Position numbers and translations under genes: made by a program. A stretch of DNA of 36,687 bases from Solirubrobacterales bacterium (GTDB lineage: Bacteria > Actinomycetota > Thermoleophilia > Solirubrobacterales > Solirubrobacteraceae). Shown here piece after piece: positions 35,213 through 36,687 of the stretch. Where the stretch lies: contig JAOPZJ010000147.1 of the NCBI GenBank assembly GCA_025964155.1, positions 1 through 36,687 on the forward strand, given 5' to 3'. Position 1 is the first letter of the stretch; each line of letters opens with the position of its first letter. Below the pieces are notes generated by a model. It was not told the DNA's origin and made no database searches. It was given only the letters and a program-made list of their open reading frames with translations.

Positions 35213-36052
35213 TCAGGATGCGCCGGCCGGAACCTGCGTCGGCGCGGCGGACGACCGCCGCGCGACCGCAGGCGTCGCGGATTCCTCGGCGGTCGCGGCC
35301 TCGAGGCCCTCCTCGTAGCGCATCCGGCGCAGGAGGAGCACCGCCGTCATCGACATGCCGGCGGCGAAGGCGATGACCGGGATCCAGTAGCCCATGATGC
35401 CGTTCCACGAGAACGGGCCGGAGTGGAAGAACACGGCGAGGACACCACCGGCCCCGGTGATCGCGACCCAGATGTTCACGTACGACGCCCACCGTGGCCA
35501 GATCGGCTCGGGGCGACGGTCCATGAAGCCCGCGACGGCCATGCAGATGAACTGCAACGAGTACGTCGGGATCAGGATCGTCCAGACCAGCCAGCCGTAG
35601 TCGTTGAACGCGCGGATGACCTCCGGATCGCGCCCGGGCCGAAGACTCGAAACGAGCCAGAACAGCGCGATGATCTGGAAGAACGCGACGAGGATCATCG
35701 CGGCGCCGAACTGGATCGGCGCCAGCAGCGACATGCGGCCCTCGATCTTCTTCATCTCGGCCGAGATGACGGTGAAGAACGGCAGCATCAGCGCCGAGGC
35801 GAACATCGAGCCGATCAGTCCGATGCGGATGCCGGTGAGGTTGTCCGAGTAGAACTCCGCGAGACGGTCGGCGCTCCAGTTCTCCTTCGGCGGCGGGATG
35901 AAGCCCGCGATCGGCAGGAAGAAGATCAGGAACGTGATCAGGCAGACCGGCCAGCAGTAGATGCAGGCCTTCCACAGTCGCTTCTGGAACAGCGCTGCCT
36001 GGGGGTTGTCGTCCCAGAAGCCGATCGTCGATCCGTCGGTAGCGTCGCGCAT
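35213..36052 (-). CDS. Membrane protein, paralogue of 30019-30798
   Basis: 279 residues with about six helices (ACIYCWPVCLITFLIFFLPIAGFI, IGLIGSMFASALMLPFF, FGAAMILVAFFQIIALFWLV, WLVWTILIPTYSLQFICMAV, YVNIWVAITGAGGVLAVFF, YWIPVIAFAAGMSMTAVLLL). It shares PPP...AEFYSDN..GIRIGL, PRWASYVNIWVA and SGPFSWNGIMGYWIP with the protein at the other end of this cluster. The last 40 residues are polar and Ala/Ser-rich. It precedes the subunit III-like gene by about 110 bp and follows the MCE gene by 66 bp. Function unknown; a CATAC/GTATG inverted repeat lies just upstream. Confidence 0.75.
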   Translation of the reverse strand: MRDATDGSTIGFWDDNPQAALFQKRLWKACIYCWPVCLITFLIFFLPIAGFIPPPKENWSADRLAEFYSDNLTGIRIGLIGSMFASALMLPFFTVISAEMKKIEGRMSLLAPIQFGAAMILVAFFQIIALFWLVSSLRPGRDPEVIRAFNDYGWLVWTILIPTYSLQFICMAVAGFMDRRPEPIWPRWASYVNIWVAITGAGGVLAVFFHSGPFSWNGIMGYWIPVIAFAAGMSMTAVLLLRRMRYEEGLEAATAEESATPAVARRSSAAPTQVPAGAS

Positions 36053-36065
36053 GCGGAGAACCTAC

Positions 36066-36080
36066 CATACTCATCGTATG
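36066..36080 (-). promoter_or_regulatory. CATAC-N5-GTATG operator candidate
   Basis: An inverted repeat, CATACTCATCGTATG, lies 14 bp upstream of the membrane-protein start, followed by a CGTATGTACTGTG stretch. The same CATACTC...CGTATGAAC wording occurs at 28312-28342 before the other catabolic group. It is a shared-operator candidate. Confidence 0.45.
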
Positions 36081-36118
36081 AACGCCACGTATGTACTGTG
36101 AGGTACAACGTCCCACCG

Positions 36119-36687
36119 TCAGCAGTCCGCCTTCACATCCGGGTACTTGTACCCCGACTTCTTCGCGAACTCCTCGGGCCCGAAGACACTCGGCTCCGAT
36201 GCGGTCGCTTCACCATGGGCGATCTGCCCGGGCTTCGTGATGGGACGGTAGGTCAGCTTCATGCTGTTCCCCAGGAGTCCGGCGTGCAGCAGCTTGAAGG
36301 CGGCTTCGCTCTGGGCCTTCGGCAGGCCGACGAGGGAGTTCTCGCTGAGCACCGGCGCCAGCCGCACCAGGTGCCCGATCGCGTCGTAGCTGTTGGCCCA
36401 CGACCCGACGTTGACGAGGAACGAGGTGAGGTCGGGGGCCCACGGCTTGAAGAACCGCAGCGCGGGGTTGACCTCGCACAGCGCCTGCTCCAGCTGGTTG
36501 AACGTCGCGGGCGCGGGGTCGGCGAGGGGCTTGATCAAGTCAAGCGTCCGCGTCAGCCGCGGCGCGGTGCGCCCGACGTCCCTGAGCAGATCGCGCCCGT
36601 CCTGAGCTGCGGTCGGCAGGCGCGTGAGCGCAGGGCGCAGAGCCCCGACCGCCGCGGCGAGGTCGGCGACCACCGGCGTGCTCTGCT
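36119..36687 (-). CDS. MCE-family protein, C-terminal part (runs off the window)
   Basis: The frame is open to the right edge, so the start and the MlaD/MCE domain lie outside. The visible 189 or so residues are the helical MCE tail: a QSTPVVADL lead-in, helices of Leu/Ala/Arg pattern (DLAAAVGALRPALTRLP), then NPALRFFKPWAPDLTSFLVNVGSWANSYD, typical of the C-terminal region of actinobacterial Mce proteins, and a final YKYPDVKADC. Mce proteins form the tunnel of lipid/steroid importers with YrbE permeases. This suggests that an mce operon lies to the right and feeds the catabolic genes here. Confidence 0.8.
   Translation of the reverse strand, partial: QSTPVVADLAAAVGALRPALTRLPTAAQDGRDLLRDVGRTAPRLTRTLDLIKPLADPAPATFNQLEQALCEVNPALRFFKPWAPDLTSFLVNVGSWANSYDAIGHLVRLAPVLSENSLVGLPKAQSEAAFKLLHAGLLGNSMKLTYRPITKPGQIAHGEATASEPSVFGPEEFAKKSGYKYPDVKADC

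Overview
The window is high-GC actinobacterial DNA. It most likely comes from a member of class Thermoleophilia (Solirubrobacterales-type). The clearest hint is the secreted FG-GAP/thrombospondin-3 protein at 4017-6275, whose C-terminal beta-sandwich tail resembles those I associate with that group. F420-type LLM oxidoreductases, an MCE protein and many TetR/beta-oxidation-style genes agree with an aerobic soil actinobacterium. This is inference from protein style, not a database result.

Region 1 (about 1-12.4 kb) is a plasticity zone full of broken genes and repeats. Two 44-bp copies of the 3' part of a tRNA-Arg(ACG) gene (192-235 and 7365-7408) bracket about 7.1 kb. Just inside each copy lies an 18-bp GGTACC-type repeat, and an integrase N-terminal fragment sits at the right end, so this looks like a decayed integrative element. 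Inside are a SUKH-like gene, a ribbon-helix-helix-like gene with repeated upstream motifs, a GrpB gene, a hybrid kinase/LuxR remnant, the FG-GAP protein and an AHSA1/SRPBCC remnant. Right of the bracket are a LolA/RseB-like gene, an amber-interrupted membrane-anchored protein, an excisionase-like HTH gene and a HerA/DUF87 ATPase pseudogene with at least four frameshifts. A 150-bp nested inverted-repeat element occurs twice (1841-1992, 10537-10685), each about 0.7-0.8 kb downstream of a second, 68-bp diverged repeat.

Region 2 (12.5-15.4 kb) holds an intact polytopic membrane protein, the C-terminal remnant of an F420-dependent LLM oxidoreductase, and an IS110-family element whose transposase has an apparent in-frame internal deletion.

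Region 3 (15.4-28.4 kb, minus strand) reads as one long catabolic gene group. In transcription order it holds an aminoglycoside-phosphotransferase-fold protein, a full LLM oxidoreductase, a LivH-LivM-LivG fusion, LivF, a Liv-type binding lipoprotein, a CrtC/AttH-like (DUF7064-type) protein, a molybdopterin oxidoreductase, and two more CrtC/AttH-like paralogues (the last frameshifted). IS110 then cuts the end of the group. A TetR gene (28469-29161) and palindromes lie at the head. The likely logic is import of an organic acid or terpenoid/steroid-like compound by the Liv transporter, followed by oxidation by F420 and Mo enzymes. The three paralogues are the unexplained parts.

Region 4 (29.2-36.7 kb) starts with a single-base frameshifted Lrp/AsnC gene. 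It continues with a minus-strand lipid/steroid-type cluster: the end of an MCE gene, a membrane protein, cytochrome-oxidase subunit III-like and IV-like proteins without subunits I/II, an enoyl-CoA hydratase, an SDR, a thiolase, a limonene-epoxide-hydrolase-like protein, and a paralogue of the first membrane protein. GTAC/GTATG palindromes precede several of these units.
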